DNA of 64,000 nt from CAWBRT01 sp963696525. Its GTDB lineage: Bacteria > Acidobacteriota > Terriglobia > Terriglobales > Acidobacteriaceae. Below are positions 19,609 to 28,646 of the stretch, piece after piece (within the stretch, counting starts at the first letter, position 1; each line of letters starts with the position of its first letter). Below the pieces are notes generated by a model. That model did not search any database. It worked only from the letters and a program-made list of their open reading frames with translations, and was not told the origin of the DNA. Position numbers and translations under genes: made by a program. The stretch lies in assembly GCA_963696525.1 (NCBI GenBank), contig CAVOKO010000009.1, positions 682,001 through 746,000 on the forward strand. The letters are read 5' to 3'.

Positions 19609-20559
19609 ATGATCCAAACTTTATTTGGCAATACGGAAGAGAGGCCCTCGTTTTTTGAGCGCATGAAGCAGGCCGTCGCGCGCACCCGCGAGAACCTCAC
19701 AGAGCGCATCGAGGACGTGGCCGGCTTTCGCAGGGAAATTGATCGCGAGACTCTCGACGACCTGGAAGCTACGCTGCTGGCCGCCGATCTCGGCTCCGCC
19801 ACCACCGGACAGGTGCTAGCGAGCCTGCGCGAAAAAGTCGATCGCAAGCAGATTGGCGACGTCGAGGAGTTGAAGCGGGTTCTGAAGGAAGAGCTACGCG
19901 GCATTCTGGCGGCGGCGGAAAAACCGGTGAACAGCGTTGACGGCGAGCCCGAGGTGATTCTCGTGGTGGGCGTGAACGGCACCGGCAAGACGACCACCAT
20001 CGGCAAGCTGGCGCACAACCTGCGCGCGCAAGGCAAAAGCGTGCTGCTGTGCGCGGCCGACACCTTCCGCGCCGCCGCCATCGAGCAGCTTGAAATCTGG
20101 GGCGAGCGCACCGGGACGGAAGTGATCAAGACCAAGCCGGGCGGCGACCCCTCGGCGGTGCTGTTTGACGCGCTGCAGGCGGCGCGCGCCCGCAAAGTCG
20201 ATTACGTGATCGTCGACACCGCCGGCCGCCTGCATACCAAGGCGAACCTGATGTCGGAACTCGACAAGATGCGGCGAACCGCACAGCGCATCATCGCCAG
20301 CGCGCCGCACGAAACCCTGCTGGTGATGGACGCCACCACCGGCCAGAACGGCTTGCAGCAGGCCAAGCTGTTCACCGAATCGGCTGGAGTGACCGGAATC
20401 GTGCTGACCAAGCTCGACGGAACCGCGAAGGGCGGAATTGTCGTCGCTATTTCGCGCGAAATGGGGCTCCCAGTGCGCTACGTTGGCGTAGGCGAGAAGC
20501 AAGGCGATCTGCTGCCGTTCCGCGCCGAGGATTTCGTGGAATCGCTCTTCGCAAAATAA
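19609..20559 (+). CDS. ftsY: Signal recognition particle receptor FtsY
   Basis: A 316-residue SRP receptor GTPase that docks ribosome-nascent chain complexes to the membrane. The NG domain is complete: P-loop GVNGTGKTTTIGKL near residues 121-134, DTFRAAAIEQL, DTAGRLHTK, TKLDGTAKGG and the closing GVGEKQGDLLPF. The acidic A domain of enterobacterial FtsY is missing, as in many bacteria; a short amphipathic N-terminus remains. TATAAT at 19592-19597 lies only 12 bases before the ATG, so the leader may be extremely short if that is the promoter. ribD follows 31 bases downstream, so ftsY-ribD-ribE may be one unit. Confidence 0.93.
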   Translation: MIQTLFGNTEERPSFFERMKQAVARTRENLTERIEDVAGFRREIDRETLDDLEATLLAADLGSATTGQVLASLREKVDRKQIGDVEELKRVLKEELRGILAAAEKPVNSVDGEPEVILVVGVNGTGKTTTIGKLAHNLRAQGKSVLLCAADTFRAAAIEQLEIWGERTGTEVIKTKPGGDPSAVLFDALQAARARKVDYVIVDTAGRLHTKANLMSELDKMRRTAQRIIASAPHETLLVMDATTGQNGLQQAKLFTESAGVTGIVLTKLDGTAKGGIVVAISREMGLPVRYVGVGEKQGDLLPFRAEDFVESLFAK

Positions 20560-20590
20560 ATTTCCATTTCATCGAACCAGGCAAACGATT

Positions 20591-21732
20591 ATGGTACGAC
20601 GCACCGCAGACGAACTCTTCATGACCCAGGCACTCGAGCTGGCGCGCCAGGGTGTGGGGCTGGCCTCGCCCAATCCCTGCGTCGGGGCCATCGTAGTCGA
20701 CGAGCGTGGTCGCATCGTCGGGCGCGGAGTTCATCACTACGCCAAACGCAAGCATGCCGAAGTGCTCGCCTTGGAAGAAGCCGGGCCGCTGGCGCGCGGC
20801 AACACTCTCTACCTGAATCTCGAGCCTTGCTGCCACAGCGGGCGAACCGGGCCGTGTACGGAGGCAATCCTTGCGGCGGGAGTTGGACGCGTAGTGGCGG
20901 CCATGCGCGATCCCAATCCGCTGGTCGGCGGCAAGGGATTCGAGCAGCTTCGCCGCGCGCGGGGTTGAAGTCAGCGAGGGCGTGCTGGAGTTCGAAGCGC
21001 GCAAACTCAACGAGGCGTTCGCGCATTTCATCCGCAGCGGCGCGCCGTTTGTCACCCTGAAATCGGCGATGACGCTCGACGGCAAAATCGCGAGTGCGCC
21101 GCTCAGCCCCGCCGCCAAAGGCTCTACGACCTATATGACCGGAGCCTCGGCGCTGCGCCAGGTGCACCGGCTGCGGCACGCCTCCGACGCGATCCTGGCC
21201 GGCATCGGCACGGTCATCGCCGATGACCCGATGCTGACCGATCGCAGCGAACTTCCACGGCGGCGGCCTTTGCTGCGCGTCATTCTCGATTCGCACTTGC
21301 GCATTCCCATCGATTCCCGCATCGTCGCCAGCGCGGCCGATGATCTAGTCGATGTTTTGCCTCGATGCCGCCGACGAAAAAATACACGCGCTGGAATCAC
21401 GTGGCGTGCGCGTTGAGCGGCTTCCGCCGGGTCCGGAGAAGCGCTTCCCCGACCTGCAATGCGGGCTCGACTGGCTCGGGAAAATGCAGATCACGAGTCT
21501 TTTGGTCGAAGGTGGAGCAAGGGTGAATTGGGCATTCTTGAAGGCTGGCGCGGTCGACAAAATTTTTCTCTTCTATGCGCCGAAAATACTTGGCGGCGGC
21601 ACTTCCGTCAGTTTCCTAAGCGGCGGAGGCTTTGGCACGATCGCCGAAGCTGCGCCGGTCCGCGACCTTTCCCTGCACCGGTACGGGGAGGATTTTGCCA
21701 TCGAAGGCTATCTCCGCGATCCGTACGCGTAG
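20591..21732 (+). pseudogene. ribD: Riboflavin biosynthesis RibD (deaminase-reductase), two frameshifts
   Basis: A bifunctional enzyme of riboflavin synthesis. The N-terminal deaminase (20591-20968) has the zinc motifs HAEVLALEEAG and LEPCCHSGRTGPC. The C-terminal reductase is in two further frames: 20982 onward (TLKSAMTLDGKIA, HASDAILAGIGTVIADDP) and 21352-21732 (LLVEGGARVNWAFL, APKILGGGTSVSFL). Removing one C near 20960 and one G near 21348 restores a single protein of about 380 residues, so both breaks look like single-base insertions in the sequence. ribE follows 111 bases downstream and ftsY precedes it. Confidence 0.88.
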
Positions 21733-21843
21733 CCAGAGTGACACCTCGGAGATCAGTTTTACAAGCTTGTCTTGTGTGTTCTAAATCACACCTCCGGCTC
21801 GATCTGGCGGCTATAATCTCTCTTCACCATCCTGGGAGATTTT

Positions 21844-22485
21844 ATGTTCACTGGAATCGTCGAAGAAGTCGGCCGCATCGCCCGCATCGAGCAGAAGGGC
21901 GAGAATCGCCGCATCGTCATTGCCGGCCAGAACACGCCGAAGCAGTTGAAGACCGGCGATAGCTGCGCCGTAAGCGGCGTTTGCCTTACCGCCCTCGCCA
22001 TCACTCCGACCTCTTTTGCCGCCGACCTGGCGCCGGAAACCTGGGTGCGCACTTCGCTCTCCCGCATCACCGAAGGGGCGCTGGTAAACCTGGAATTGCC
22101 GCTCCGGGCCGATGGACGCATGGGCGGGCACATGGTGCAGGGACACGTGGACGGGGTCGGCAAGCTGCTGGAATTCGAGCGCATTGCCAACTCGGACGAC
22201 TACTGGCTGCACGTCGGGGTTCCGGCCGAGTTGGAGAAATACCTCGTCTACAAGGGCTCGATCGCCATCGAGGGCATCAGCCTGACCGTGGCTCGTCTGG
22301 AAGGACTGATTTGCACCATCGCCATCATTCCTCACACCGTCGAGATGACGAACCTGGGCTCGCTCAAGCCGGGCGACCCGGTCAACATCGAAACCGATAT
22401 CGTGGCCAAGTACCTTGAGAAGTGGCTGCGCAAGCCCGAAACCACCCCGCTGAAGGTGGAGACCCTGGTGGCGAAGGGATTCTGA
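21844..22485 (+). CDS. ribE: Riboflavin synthase alpha chain
   Basis: A 213-residue riboflavin synthase that dismutates two 6,7-dimethyl-8-ribityllumazine molecules. Two lumazine-binding repeats are visible, beginning MFTGIVEEVGRI and (around residue 95) HMVQGHVDGVGKL, with the family motifs CAVSGVCLT and GSIAIEGISLTV. The start ATG has GGGAG six bases upstream. TATAAT at 21812-21817 could be a -10 box of a separate promoter, but no matching -35 is seen. No FMN riboswitch is visible upstream of ribD or ribE. The next feature is a repeat element, so transcription of the rib genes probably ends there. Confidence 0.95.
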   Translation: MFTGIVEEVGRIARIEQKGENRRIVIAGQNTPKQLKTGDSCAVSGVCLTALAITPTSFAADLAPETWVRTSLSRITEGALVNLELPLRADGRMGGHMVQGHVDGVGKLLEFERIANSDDYWLHVGVPAELEKYLVYKGSIAIEGISLTVARLEGLICTIAIIPHTVEMTNLGSLKPGDPVNIETDIVAKYLEKWLRKPETTPLKVETLVAKGF

Positions 22486-22507
22486 GGCATTCGCGGGGAC
22501 TGCTGGC

Positions 22508-22685
22508 GTAACTTACGCTAAGGGGATTTCTCAACAACTGCGCGCACTCCCGGTAATTTTGGTGGCCCATTCAAGTGCCGGAGTTGCGCTTGAGTGGGGT
22601 GGGTTCTTGCTTATTTTCAACTGCCCCACTCAACGAACAACGCGTTGAATGGGCCACCCGCCGTAACTTACGCTAAGGGAATTTC
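22508..22685. repeat. Nested palindromes flanked by a 23-bp direct repeat
   Basis: Two copies of a 23-bp sequence (GTAACTTACGCTAAGGG, then GATTTC or AATTTC) at 22508-22530 and 22663-22685 bracket a nested inverted repeat. The outer arms are GGTGGCCCATTCAA (22561-22574) and TTGAATGGGCCACC (22645-22658); the inner arms are TTGAGTGGGG (22590-22599) and CCCCACTCAA (22624-22633). The arrangement resembles a non-autonomous mobile element with flanking repeats. No coding sequence is contained. Confidence 0.75.
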
Positions 22686-22704
22686 ATGACAATATGACTT
22701 CAGA

Positions 22705-23142
22705 CTACTGCGGCGTGGTGGTCTTGCTGGGCAAAGTGAACAGAAGTGTCATTGCAGCTACGAAAGACAGGGATGCTGCTGCGGTGCTGAGGAATTGCAT
22801 GTTGGCAGCGATCCCTAGCGGCATGAAACCCTTGATAACGCTCAAAACGAATCCTATGGCGAACGATGCCAACAGGAAATGCTCGTATTTCCCTCGCGCA
22901 GCCCTATAGAACCAGAACACTATCCATAACACAAAACTCCAGTAGAACACGCTCAGACTGATAAACAGCGGCGTCAGGCGGGGCAGTCCGTAAACTGGCT
23001 CAATAAGCCACGGAGTAGTGAACCGCGCAGGATGTAATGCGGTGCGGAGCGCCGATGCGGCAATGACAGCCGTCAAAATCACTGCAACAATCGCATGGCG
23101 TCTGGTCTTTATAAGACCGCTTGTGTGGTCAACGCTGCTCAT
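22705..23142 (-). CDS. Integral membrane protein of unknown function
   Basis: A 145-residue protein with four predicted membrane helices: HAIVAVILTAVIAASAL, TPLFISLSVFYWSFVLWIVF, FLLASFAIGFVLSVIKGFM and an alanine/serine-rich last helix (FLSTAAASLSFVAAMTLLF). Basic residues (FYRAARGKYE) sit between helices 2 and 3. Hydrophobic periodicity and clean composition support a real gene, though I recognise no family. It ends just beyond the repeat element at 22508-22685 and lies head-to-tail after the minus-strand mobA-mlaF pair, about 90 bases downstream, so it may belong to that transcript. Confidence 0.5.
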   Translation of the reverse strand: MSSVDHTSGLIKTRRHAIVAVILTAVIAASALRTALHPARFTTPWLIEPVYGLPRLTPLFISLSVFYWSFVLWIVFWFYRAARGKYEHFLLASFAIGFVLSVIKGFMPLGIAANMQFLSTAAASLSFVAAMTLLFTLPSKTTTPQ

Positions 23143-23234
23143 CGAAAACTGCCAGAGGCATTATGCACCCCTCCAATCGTCGCGAACAGGGCCTTCTCAA
23201 CAGCTTCGCCAGGGCGGGGACTGCTGGCCACGCT

Positions 23235-24026
23235 CTACGCCGTAACGCCCGGCGGTTCATCGCCCAGATCATGCAGGTTGACGCTATCCAGCGCCAGAAA
23301 TTCCTGCACAATCTTTTCGTTGGAGTGCTCCATCTCTTCCACGGTTCCGAAAAAAACCACGCGGCCTTCATGCAGAAACACCAGACGGTCCGCGAGTTTC
23401 TTGGCCAGCGTCATGTCGTGCGTGACCACGACGCTGGTGAGTTTAAGCTGATATTTCAATTTCTGGATAAGATTTCCCAACAAGTGTGCCATCAGCGGGT
23501 CGACCATCGTCGTGGGCTCGTCGTAGAGGATAGCCTCGGGCTGCGCCGCCAGCGCGCGGGCAATCGCCACCGAGCGCTTCATGCCGGTCGAGAGTTCCGA
23601 GGGCAGCTGCTCGCGGTAATGCGCCACCCCTACCATTTCCAGCAGGCCGTCGATGATCTGGTAGATCTCGTCTTCGGTGAGATCGCCGCGCTCGCGCAGC
23701 GGGAAGGCGACATTCTCGCCGACGGTCAGCGAGTCGAACAGCGCGCCGTTCTGGAAGACCATCGTCACCTTCTTCCGAATGCGCTCCATCTGTTCCTCGC
23801 TGTAATTTGCGATGTCTTCATAGGCGACCCACACGCGCCCGGAGTCGGGCCGCAGAAAGCCCATGATGTGATGTAGCGCCACCGATTTTCCCACCCCGCT
23901 TCGGCCCAGGATGCAGACGGTTTCACCCGGCATGACGTCGAAGCTGACGTCTTCGAGCACCACCTTCTCTCCAAATGCCTTGCAGACATGTTGAAAATTG
24001 ACGTACGGTTTGTGCTCGTCGTTCAT
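23235..24026 (-). CDS. ABC transporter ATPase, MlaF/Ttg2A family
   Basis: A 263-residue ATPase of the type that powers retrograde phospholipid trafficking or Mce-linked lipid import with an MlaE permease and MlaD substrate binder. Motifs: Walker A GRSGVGKS, Q-loop VFQNGALFDSLTVGENVAFPL (typical of MlaF), signature LSTGMKRSVAIARAL, Walker B AILYDEPTT and the switch His in VVTHDM. The signature reads LSTGM where LSGGM is usual; both small residues may be tolerated. No mlaE or mlaD gene is adjacent; the only close partner is mobA, which it overlaps by four bases. The C-terminus (EEMEHSNEKIVQEFL) matches the family. Assignment of transport direction is inference. Confidence 0.8.
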   Translation of the reverse strand: MNDEHKPYVNFQHVCKAFGEKVVLEDVSFDVMPGETVCILGRSGVGKSVALHHIMGFLRPDSGRVWVAYEDIANYSEEQMERIRKKVTMVFQNGALFDSLTVGENVAFPLRERGDLTEDEIYQIIDGLLEMVGVAHYREQLPSELSTGMKRSVAIARALAAQPEAILYDEPTTMVDPLMAHLLGNLIQKLKYQLKLTSVVVTHDMTLAKKLADRLVFLHEGRVVFFGTVEEMEHSNEKIVQEFLALDSVNLHDLGDEPPGVTA

Positions 24027-24667
24027 GTTTGCAATCTCAGGGTCAGGTCTCGGAACTCCGCCGGAGTATTCACGTTGGCGAACAACTCTGGTCCGAATCC
24101 CGCGTCGCGAAGCTCATCTTCCTCTACGATGCGGCTCGGCACCCCTGTAAAGATGCCATCGATGCGCGTACCACGTCGCTTGCCGGTGGCGGCCGTGTGT
24201 CCAAAGGCTGCGCTGCCGGCCAAAATGTTCTCCGCAATTTTGGCGAACTCCCGGCGATAAACCGCGCACACATTGTGCAGATGTCCCGCCACTCGCGGCA
24301 CCGTCGCCAGTTTATCGGTACTGGCTGCGAGCCGCACCAGAAACCGCAACAGCTCGGGCGTAACCAGCGGACAATCAACTCCGAGTACCAGATTCAGCTC
24401 GGTCGCGGACACCGCCAGCGCGGCGTGGATTCCCGCCAGCGGTCCGCACGCCGGGTAGAGGTCTTCCACCACCGGCACGCCAACCCCAGAATAGCGCGCT
24501 CTGGGAGCCACCAGTTTGACCGTGTCCGAAACCGTACTGGCCAGCCGCAGGGCCCGCTCGAGCAGGGTCTCGCCCGTGGGCAGCGCGAGCAGAGCCTTGT
24601 CGCGGCCCATACGGCTGCTCTCGCCACCTGCCAGCACGAATGCGGATACTGCCGCCGGTGCATCCAT
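24023..24667 (-). CDS. mobA: Molybdenum cofactor guanylyltransferase (MobA)
   Basis: A 214-residue nucleotidyltransferase that attaches GMP to molybdopterin. The nucleotide-binding signature LAGGESSRMGRDKALL is at residues 12-27, LYPACGPLAGIHAAL and VLGVDCPLVTPELL (with the metal-binding Asp) follow, and VNTPAEF is near the end. Gaps between motifs are as expected for MobA. The stop overlaps the start of the downstream ABC ATPase gene by four bases, so the two are translationally coupled although functionally unrelated. No molybdoenzyme or other moa/moe gene is visible in this window. A MocA/MobA-like protein with another nucleotide specificity is a weaker alternative. Confidence 0.82.
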   Translation of the reverse strand: MDAPAAVSAFVLAGGESSRMGRDKALLALPTGETLLERALRLASTVSDTVKLVAPRARYSGVGVPVVEDLYPACGPLAGIHAALAVSATELNLVLGVDCPLVTPELLRFLVRLAASTDKLATVPRVAGHLHNVCAVYRREFAKIAENILAGSAAFGHTAATGKRRGTRIDGIFTGVPSRIVEEDELRDAGFGPELFANVNTPAEFRDLTLRLQT

Positions 24668-24760
24668 TGCCCAGAATCTTACACGAATGGAAAAATCCGC
24701 TCGTGAAATATGTCTTGTGGAATATGCAGGGTAAGGCGGCGTCGATCGGAACGCCGGGGT

Positions 24761-25165
24761 TCAGCACATGCGTGGCGAAGGAACCCTCTGTATCTTTTCG
24801 GGGACCCACTGGATTTCCATGCCGACAATCCTGCCGGCAAAATCGAGATCCAGGGTTGCGGGAAGATCAATCGCGGCTTCGCCACTCGGGCCCGGAAGCG
24901 CGATGAAAACGCGTGGCTCGGCGTAATTGGCTGCGCCCTGCTTGCAGATAAACTTCAGCGCCTGCGAGTTGCGGCATTGTTTTGGAACCTCAAACGTAAA
25001 CTCCGCAAGATTGCTGGTCTCCGACAGCCAAACCACCGCTTGCACGACCATCTGGGCGGAAACCTCCTCACCTGCGATCGACAGGTCGGGTTTAAACGAA
25101 ACATAGTAGGAGAAGCCGCTCTCCGGATCGAACTCCGATCGTTCTACTTGGAAATCCATGATCAT
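24761..25165 (-). CDS. Hypothetical protein with DUF2283-like C-terminus
   Basis: A 134-residue soluble protein without signal peptide or membrane segment. The segment DLPATLDLDFAGRIVGMEIQ near the C-terminus resembles the short DUF2283 repeat, in which a strand ends with a GRIVGIE-type turn. The N-terminal half (FQVERSEFDPESGFSYYVSF) reads as a beta-rich domain. Nothing further can be inferred. It is transcribed on the same strand as mobA and mlaF and ends about 90 bases before mobA starts, so it may be the first gene of that cluster. Confidence 0.5.
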   Translation of the reverse strand: MIMDFQVERSEFDPESGFSYYVSFKPDLSIAGEEVSAQMVVQAVVWLSETSNLAEFTFEVPKQCRNSQALKFICKQGAANYAEPRVFIALPGPSGEAAIDLPATLDLDFAGRIVGMEIQWVPEKIQRVPSPRMC

Positions 25166-25448
25166 TTCACTCGGCGCCCAGTGCGACCGCCTCTTGTATC
25201 ACATAACCCTGCTGCGCTCAAAAATATTCTTCTGGCACTCTTGAGCCATGGAATCTTTTTGTGCAACTGGCTGGAGAGTTCCGGCCTGCGTCGGCTGAGA
25301 CGGCTTACCGGGTATCCAACTGTTAAGCAGTGAAAGCGCGGTTTTCGCACGGTCGGTTGCGCGCCAGCCGTTATAATCGCAGTTCACTTAAGCTTGGAAG
25401 GGCTCCCTGGCGACGCTGTTTCGCCTCTGCCGGGGTTGAAAATATCTC

Positions 25449-26357
25449 GTGGACCTTCAGCTTCTCAAGAGCGCATTCGGCGGCTTGGTCTTTGCCTTCG
25501 GGCTGATCTTCGGCAGCTTCCTGAACGTCTGCATCTACCGCATGCCGCGTGGCTTGTCGGTAGTGAGTCCGCGCTCGGCGTGCCCCAACTGCGGGCAGCA
25601 AATTGCCGCTTATGACAATGTCCCCGTGCTTAGCTGGTTGTGGTTGCGGGGACGCTGCCGCCATTGCCATACCCGCATTACGCCCCGCTACATGATCGTC
25701 GAGTTGCTGCTGGGCTTGCTGTTTCTCGCCTGCTTCGCCGAATTTGGATTACGGACGGAAACTCTCAAGTGGTGTAACTTCTCGTTTCTGCTGCTTGGCC
25801 TGATTTTCACCGACGCGGAAACCCATATTCTTCCCGATAAACTCACTTTGACCGGCCTGGGGTTGGGACTCACCTGGAGCCTAGTGACTCCGGTTTCCGG
25901 TCCGCTGGGGTTTTACTACAGTCAGGTTGCTCCTGCGGCGCTCCTCTCACTCGGAGACGCATTGATCGGGGCAGCCCTCGGCGCCGGCTTCATCTATGGA
26001 ACGGCCGCCATTTATCTGCGTTTGCGCGGAGTGGAAGGGATGGGAATGGGCGATGTCAAGCTCATGGCGATGGCAGGGGCGTTTCTGGGTGCTCCGCTCA
26101 CGCTGTTTGTACTGGCCACCGCCTCCGTCCTCGGCGGGTTCTACGGCGCGGTGGTTGTGCTCACAATCTTTGGCAAACGTCTATCGCGTTACCGTCGCGG
26201 CCCTAAGCGATCGAACCCGGCAGCTCGCGCCTGGCAGTCGGCTTCCTTAAGTCTTCGCTTTTACGAGATGCCCTTTGGGGTGCTCCTGGGTACCATGGCG
26301 TTGTTTGCCCTATTCGCCGGTCAACGCGTTCTGCTCTGGTATCTTGGGCGATTTTAG
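25449..26357 (+). CDS. Prepilin peptidase (type IV leader peptidase)
   Basis: A 302-residue PilD/GspO-type membrane aspartic protease that cleaves and often N-methylates type IV prepilins and pseudopilins. The cytoplasmic zinc loop has paired cysteines CPNC (45, 48) and CRHC (70, 73), which is the version associated with N-methylation. The two catalytic aspartates are in FTDAETHILPD (Asp122) and GMGMGDVK (Asp202). About eight membrane helices are visible. GTG at 25449 starts the protein; TATAAT at 25372-25377 is a possible -10 box without a clear -35. No pilin genes are adjacent, so the substrate locus lies elsewhere. Confidence 0.92.
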   Translation: MDLQLLKSAFGGLVFAFGLIFGSFLNVCIYRMPRGLSVVSPRSACPNCGQQIAAYDNVPVLSWLWLRGRCRHCHTRITPRYMIVELLLGLLFLACFAEFGLRTETLKWCNFSFLLLGLIFTDAETHILPDKLTLTGLGLGLTWSLVTPVSGPLGFYYSQVAPAALLSLGDALIGAALGAGFIYGTAAIYLRLRGVEGMGMGDVKLMAMAGAFLGAPLTLFVLATASVLGGFYGAVVVLTIFGKRLSRYRRGPKRSNPAARAWQSASLSLRFYEMPFGVLLGTMALFALFAGQRVLLWYLGRF

Positions 26358-26531
26358 CCCGATATTGCGCTTTTTCGACCTGGATGCAGGGTCGATCCGC
26401 ACGCTTGCCGCAATGCCACTTCAGCGCTGCACGGACTCCCGCATCGATGAGCTGAAGCGGATTCGCCGTGAGCTGCTTCTTAGCTTCCGCCGCGCGGGAC
26501 ATGATGGAGATTCTCAATTATCCCCAAGGTT

Positions 26532-26553
26532 GCCGGGAGAGTGTCCTCCCGGC
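26532..26553 (-). terminator. Hairpin downstream of glnK
   Basis: GCCGGGAG (26532-26539) pairs with CTCCCGGC (26546-26553) around a six-base loop, about 25 bases beyond the glnK stop on the minus strand. No T-run follows, so it may be a weak or Rho-assisted terminator or an mRNA 3'-end stabiliser. Confidence 0.4.
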
Positions 26554-26578
26554 TACCTGCGAAATCGCCCCTCGGAAA

Positions 26579-26917
26579 TCAGAGCGCGGCCTCGCCGCGC
26601 TCGTCGTTGCGGATCCGAACGGCTTCTTCGATCGAGGAGACGAATATCTTGCCGTCGCCAATTTTTCCGGACTTAGCGGCGGCGCTCAGTACTTGTACAA
26701 TTTGTTCCGCACGCGAATCCGACAGGAAAATTTCGACCTTTACTTTAGGGAGGAGATCGACTGTGTACTCCGCCCCACGATACATCTCGGTATGGCCTTT
26801 CTGACGGCCGTGGCCACGCACTTCCGAGATCGTGATGCCCTCCACGCCATTTTCGATGAGGGCTGCCTTTACCGCGTCCAGCTTGTTCGGCTGAATAATT
26901 GCCTCAATCTTTTTCAT
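26579..26917 (-). CDS. glnK: Nitrogen regulatory protein P-II (GlnK/GlnB)
   Basis: A 112-residue PII signalling protein starting MKKIEAIIQPNKLDAVKAAL at 26917; the longer open frame upstream adds a non-homologous extension. Tyr51 in the T-loop segment YRGAEYTVDLLPK is at the standard uridylylation position, and the ATP-binding segments (EVRGHGRQKGH, GDGKIFVSSIEEAVRIRN) are intact. PII senses ATP/ADP and 2-oxoglutarate and here most likely gates the ammonium transporter encoded 22 bases upstream on the same transcript. Linkage to amt supports calling it GlnK rather than GlnB. Confidence 0.95.
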   Translation of the reverse strand: MKKIEAIIQPNKLDAVKAALIENGVEGITISEVRGHGRQKGHTEMYRGAEYTVDLLPKVKVEIFLSDSRAEQIVQVLSAAAKSGKIGDGKIFVSSIEEAVRIRNDERGEAAL

Positions 26918-26939
26918 ATGGTTTCCATTCTCGAATCGC

Positions 26940-28646
26940 TTAGGATTCCGTAGCGTAGATAGCATCCTCGGGATAGCCTTGGAGTCCAAACTCGGGGACA
27001 TCTAACCCTTCTTGTTCGACCTCTTTCGAAACACGCATCGGCTTCACCGCATTCACCACTTTGAAGACGATGAAAGTCGCGCCGAATGCCCATGCCGCAC
27101 AGATCACAGCACCCATCACCTGTACCAGAAACTGCTTGGTGTCGCCGTAGAACAGACCAGTGACGCCCCTTCCCGCTTGCCCCAGATAGCTAGTGGCACC
27201 TACGCCGTTCCATCCAGCGCCATATGTGCCGTCGGCGAATAGTCCAAGGCAAATGGCGCCCAGCACGCCACAGAAGCCATGCACCGAAATCGCGCCGCAG
27301 GGATCGTCGATCTTGGTCACGTTGTCATTGAACAGAACTCCCAGACAGACCACAAAGCCAGCGAGAATACCGATAATGAACGCCGAAGTCGGACTAACAA
27401 ATGCGCAGGGCGCAGTGATCGCAACCAGGCCGGCTAGCATGCCATTGCAGGCCATGGTGATATCGGGCTTACCGAATTTCCAGTACCAGAAGAGCATCGC
27501 GGTCGCCGAGCCCGCGATCGCCGCCAGGTTCGTGTTGATTGCGATGACCGAAATGCGAAGGTCTGTCGCGCCCAGGGTCGAGCCCGGATTGAAACCCATC
27601 CAGCCGAAAAGCAGGATGAAGGTTCCGATAACGACGTAAACCAGGTTGTGAGCCGGGAAAGCGCGTGGCGCCCCGTCCTTCCCGTACTTGCCAAGGCGAG
27701 GCCCCAATAGAATCGAGAGTGCCATGGCGCAGAAACCACCGACGGCGTGCACTACTGTAGAGCCTGCGAAATCTACGTATCCATGTGCCCACCCCATCGA
27801 GTTGCCAAGCTGCGACATCCAGCCCCCGCCCCACACCCAGCAACCGAAAACCGGATAAAGAATCGCGCCTATGAACAGTTCACAGAGCAGGAAGGACCAG
27901 AAGGATATCCGTTCGCAGATGGCACCGACGATGATGTACCCGGCGGTCTCCATGAACACCACTTCAAACAGCGCCAGTACGTTGCTGCCGGCGTCATAGG
28001 CAGGCCCGGTCATGAAGAAGCCTTTGCCTCCCAGAAACCCCCACAGGCCATTTCCGAAAAGGAAGTGATTTAGCGTCGGCGTCCCACCCAGGTTCGTAGG
28101 CGCCGCATTGACGGCCACGGCTCCGAACTGGAAGGCATATCCAACCGCGTAATATGCGATAAAAGCAAAGACGTAGGCCGCGAAGTTCAGCATCATCAAG
28201 TGGGCAGCGTTCTTCTTTCTCACCAGCCCGCAGGTAAGCAATGCAAAGCCAGCCTGCATGAAGAGCACGAGATATCCGGTGTTGAGAGTCCAGGCAAAAT
28301 TGGTCGCCACCCGGATGTGGCCCGTTGCGTCGGCGAGCTTCATCGCGAGCGGTTCTTTGGCCGCTTGAGCTTGGAACTCGTCGAAGTCCTTCTTCTTCTG
28401 CGCATAGTCGGGAGCCGTCTTGTCGGTCGGTTCAGTAACGGCGAAGGAGTTACCCCCGGCGTCAACTACGCTCGTCTTGTCTCCGGTTACAATGCCCGCC
28501 GGATCCGGCTTCGGTGCTTCCTGGGCCATGCAGGGCATCAATGCCGCCAGGATGCAGGCTGCTAGAACCAGCACGGCACCGCCTGACGGAAGCGCCTTGC
28601 CGAAAAGCTGACGGCGCGATGTTTCTGTCTGCTCTTGTGACTTCAC
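26940..28646 (-). CDS. amt: Ammonium transporter (Amt family)
   Basis: A 568-residue ammonium channel. The core (from about residue 110) has the conserved pore histidines in DFAGSTVVHAVGG and ISVHGFCGVLG, and family motifs MLNFAAYVFAFIAYYAVGYA and GAICERISFWSF. It is longer than the usual 400-430 residues because of an N-terminal extension: a hydrophobic, signal-like segment (VLVLAACILAALMPCMA) followed by about 65 polar residues that would lie in the periplasm. Such extended Amt proteins are common in acidobacteria and some proteobacteria. It is followed 22 bases later by glnK and preceded by a porin gene on the same strand, which suggests a nitrogen-acquisition cluster. Confidence 0.93.
   Translation of the reverse strand: MKSQEQTETSRRQLFGKALPSGGAVLVLAACILAALMPCMAQEAPKPDPAGIVTGDKTSVVDAGGNSFAVTEPTDKTAPDYAQKKKDFDEFQAQAAKEPLAMKLADATGHIRVATNFAWTLNTGYLVLFMQAGFALLTCGLVRKKNAAHLMMLNFAAYVFAFIAYYAVGYAFQFGAVAVNAAPTNLGGTPTLNHFLFGNGLWGFLGGKGFFMTGPAYDAGSNVLALFEVVFMETAGYIIVGAICERISFWSFLLCELFIGAILYPVFGCWVWGGGWMSQLGNSMGWAHGYVDFAGSTVVHAVGGFCAMALSILLGPRLGKYGKDGAPRAFPAHNLVYVVIGTFILLFGWMGFNPGSTLGATDLRISVIAINTNLAAIAGSATAMLFWYWKFGKPDITMACNGMLAGLVAITAPCAFVSPTSAFIIGILAGFVVCLGVLFNDNVTKIDDPCGAISVHGFCGVLGAICLGLFADGTYGAGWNGVGATSYLGQAGRGVTGLFYGDTKQFLVQVMGAVICAAWAFGATFIVFKVVNAVKPMRVSKEVEQEGLDVPEFGLQGYPEDAIYATES

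Noticed and set aside
21812..21840. FMN riboswitch upstream of ribE
   Set aside because: The leader is too short and lacks the AGGGGAAC-type conserved segments; the TATAAT there is at most a promoter element.
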